Notes under the pieces: generated by a model
What the model saw: only the letters and a program-made list of their open reading frames with translations
The model's database searches: none
What the model was told of the DNA's origin: nothing
Shown: in pieces, positions 5,371-6,424 of the stretch
Position numbering within the stretch: position 1 is the first letter of the stretch
Layout: every line of letters begins with the position of its first letter
Assembly (NCBI GenBank): GCA_013138615.1
Contig: WTCK01000043.1
Location: 1 to 6,424, forward strand
Source: Candidatus Thorarchaeota archaeon
GTDB lineage: Archaea; Asgardarchaeota; Thorarchaeia; Thorarchaeales; Thorarchaeaceae
Direction: 5' to 3'
DNA: 6,424 nt
Made by a program: the position numbers and the translations under genes

Positions 5371-5622
5371 CTATTCCCATGAGGGTGCAGGGTCCAGTTC
5401 CGCCTCTTTCTCCAAAGGCTCGCCAAGTTCCTCGATTGTTTCCTCAAGTTGTTCTGTCATGCTCAAGTTGAGCTTGCCATCCTCAACCAAATCAATGAGC
5501 ATCCTAAAATTCCGTTCTACATTGAGAGTTTTTCCTCTCGCCGCGAACCACAGGTCTCCAAGCTGAAACTCGATCTCTAGGTAGTTATCCTTCTTCTTAG
5601 ATTTCTTCTCGGGGGCGCTCAT
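5371..5622 (-). CDS. Small unrecognised protein with acidic tail
   Basis: The 83-aa protein starts at ATG 5622 with AAGGT (5634-5630) 7 bases ahead. Residues 1-13 are Lys-rich (KKSKKKD). Residues 14-30 (YLEIEFQLGDLWFAARG) look like two beta strands with an aromatic patch. Residues 35-50 look helical (NFRMLIDLVEDGKL). The last 30 residues are very acidic (EETIEELGEPLEKEAELD). There are no cysteines, signal peptide or membrane span. The separated basic head and acidic tail suggest a small adaptor or binding protein, but no family is recognised. It is the first gene of the leftward group with the coiled-coil protein, and is divergent from the polyferredoxin/AOR operon, sharing the intergenic region 5623-5686 with it. 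Confidence 0.7.
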   Translation of the reverse strand: MSAPEKKSKKKDNYLEIEFQLGDLWFAARGKTLNVERNFRMLIDLVEDGKLNLSMTEQLEETIEELGEPLEKEAELDPAPSWE

Positions 5623-5657
5623 AGCTAATACCTTGGATTCCTAGCAACTTGATAACC

Positions 5658-5666
5658 TAATAAATT
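5658..5666. promoter_or_regulatory. AT-rich box between divergent genes, possibly a shared TATA
   Basis: TAATAAATT (reverse AATTTATTA) is the only strong AT-rich box in the 64-base gap. Rightward, a transcript start about 26 bases downstream falls at about 5688, on the TTG start of the polyferredoxin gene. Leftward, the start falls at about 5636, leaving a leader of about 14 bases that contains the AAGGT ribosome site of the 83-aa protein. Both spacings suit archaeal promoters. Whether both directions fire is inferred. Confidence 0.45.
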
Positions 5667-5686
5667 GTTCAGCTGGCATTTGCTGA

Positions 5687-6250
5687 TTGCCAAAGCTTTT
5701 AGCGTACAAACACATGCAAGTGCGCTCCCCCGAGGTGGTGTGGCTGCCATCACAGCTGACAGTTGATTACACGAAATGTACTGGGTGCAGAATCTGTGAG
5801 CTAGCTTGTTCTGCAAAACACGAAGGCCGCTTTCAACCAAGTTTAGCACGGCTTAAGATAATTCGATACGATGATTTGGGCATTGACATACCTAATGTCT
5901 GTGGGCCTTGTGAGGAGGCTCCTTGTGTTGAGGTGTGTCCTGTATATGCCATGAGGCGAGATCCGATATCTAAGATGGTCTTCCTCGATCATGACAAATG
6001 CATTCTCTGCAAATCCTGTGTTGGTGCTTGTGTTAATGGAGTCATTCTGTTGGATACGAAGGAAATGCGCATCATCAAGTGTGACCATTGCGGTGGGGAT
6101 CCCGAGTGTGCCAAGGTCTGCCCAACTGGCGCAATTCAATATGGGCCCATATCTAGTGCCACAACATTCGAACGCCATAGCAAGGTTGTAAGCTATCTAA
6201 GAGAGATAGAACACAGTGCAGAAACACAGTCGGCTGGCGGAGGGTCCTAG
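5687..6250 (+). CDS. Polyferredoxin electron-transfer subunit with four [4Fe-4S] sets, AOR partner
   Basis: The 187-aa protein has 16 cysteines in four sets: C31-34-37-41, C72-75-80-84, C105-108-111-115 and C132-135-141-145. This is the four-cluster arrangement of the DmsB/HycB-like ferredoxin subunits, including the small subunits that partner some AOR-family tungsten enzymes (P. furiosus WOR5, and the AorA subunit of Aromatoleum aromaticum AOR). It has no Tat signal or membrane span, so it should act in the cytoplasm and carry electrons from the catalytic subunit to a ferredoxin, NAD or another acceptor. The downstream AOR-family gene begins one base after its stop. The start is uncertain: TTG 5687 is reachable as a leaderless start, and ATG 5714 would drop nine residues; neither has a clear Shine-Dalgarno. 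The C-terminal tail (about 155-187) is helical, then Gly/Ser-rich. Confidence 0.9.
   Translation: MPKLLAYKHMQVRSPEVVWLPSQLTVDYTKCTGCRICELACSAKHEGRFQPSLARLKIIRYDDLGIDIPNVCGPCEEAPCVEVCPVYAMRRDPISKMVFLDHDKCILCKSCVGACVNGVILLDTKEMRIIKCDHCGGDPECAKVCPTGAIQYGPISSATTFERHSKVVSYLREIEHSAETQSAGGGS
6239..6243 (+). promoter_or_regulatory. Shine-Dalgarno for the AOR-family gene
   Basis: GGAGG lies within the last codons of the polyferredoxin gene and 8 bases ahead of the TTG at 6252. It supports this unusual start codon and translational coupling of the two subunits. Confidence 0.75.
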
Positions 6251-6251
6251 G

Positions 6252-6424
6252 TTGACGGCTGGTGGCTACACGGGGCGCATTCTCAGAGTCCAGCTTAATG
6301 AAGGGGATTTTAAGGTTGATAAGTTGCCCCAGGAGTGGATACGGGATTACATAGGTGGCGACGGTTTCGCAGCGAAATTGTTGTTCGAAGAAGTGCCCGC
6401 AGCGTGTGATCCACTTAGTAGTCA
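6252..6424 (+). CDS. aor: Aldehyde:ferredoxin oxidoreductase family subunit, N-terminal fragment
   Basis: 57 codons from a TTG start run to the window edge. The sequence reads GGYTGRILRVQLNEGDF (4-20), then DYIGGDGFAAKLLFEEVP (32-49) and CDPLS. This is the characteristic N-terminal opening of the AOR family, whose members carry a tungstopterin and a [4Fe-4S] cluster and oxidise aldehydes or, in relatives, other substrates. GGDGFAAKLL corresponds to the family GGRGLxAKLL pterin-site loop, with Asp in place of the usual Arg. Full members have about 600 residues, so roughly a tenth is visible and the substrate class cannot be told. The start is fixed by GGAGG 8 bases upstream and a one-base gap after the polyferredoxin stop. 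The pairing suggests a heteromeric enzyme of the WOR5 or bacterial AOR type rather than the single-subunit archaeal AOR. Confidence 0.9.
   Translation, partial: MTAGGYTGRILRVQLNEGDFKVDKLPQEWIRDYIGGDGFAAKLLFEEVPAACDPLSS

Noticed and set aside
5843..6178. Leftward 111-aa frame opposite the polyferredoxin gene
   Set aside because: The opposite strand encodes all four cysteine sets; this frame is a shadow.
1..6424. Search by eye for CRISPR repeats, tRNAs, transposases, phage genes, att sites and direct repeats at gene ends
   Set aside because: No regularly spaced repeats, tRNA-like T-loops in the gaps, integrase or transposase motifs were seen; all gaps are under about 135 bases.

Overview
The window looks like a piece of an archaeal chromosome of moderate GC. 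The evidence is indirect. It contains an aldehyde:ferredoxin oxidoreductase (AOR) family gene with a dedicated polyferredoxin, a divergent PRPP-synthetase-like protein, an archaeal-looking dCTP deaminase, a short zinc-ribbon protein of unknown family, GTG and TTG starts, and TATA-like boxes about 25-40 bases ahead of several starts. An Asgard-type (for example Thorarchaeota) or other uncultured anaerobic archaeon would fit, but there is no rRNA or marker gene here to fix the lineage. The glutamate dehydrogenase is the long (448 aa) bacterial/eukaryotic-type enzyme and may have been acquired from bacteria.

Layout. Positions 1-2250 are a leftward block. Read in the direction of transcription it holds dcd (2250-1705), a prs-like gene (1650-664) and an unrecognised gene that runs off the left edge (572-1). 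Dcd and PRPP synthetase both belong to nucleotide metabolism; the third protein is not recognised. Rightward from 2346 comes an unrecognised helical protein with a C-terminal zinc ribbon, divergent from dcd. The shared dcd/zinc-ribbon intergenic region carries a dyad (CGACAA-N10-TTGTCG) around an AT-rich TATA-like core. Next is gdhA (3197-4543), followed by two overlapping hairpins that probably act as a terminator for both of the converging genes.

From 5622 leftward lies a second leftward group: an 83-aa acidic-tailed protein, a possible 28-aa basic peptide, and a 203-aa coiled-coil protein with an internal duplication. At about 5658-5666 an AT-rich box sits between this group and a rightward redox operon. 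That operon holds a 187-aa protein with 16 cysteines in four [4Fe-4S] sets, then the start of an AOR-family tungsten enzyme (TTG start at 6252) that is cut off by the right edge.

Functionally, the right end is an electron-transfer pair: the tungstopterin catalytic subunit would oxidise a substrate (aldehyde or other) and pass electrons through the polyferredoxin. GdhA links 2-oxoglutarate and ammonia to glutamate with NADP(H). I see no CRISPR array, tRNA, rRNA, transposase or phage gene, and no clear new defence or mobile system. The most unexplained items are the coiled-coil/small-protein cluster, the zinc-ribbon protein and the dyad at 2296-2317.
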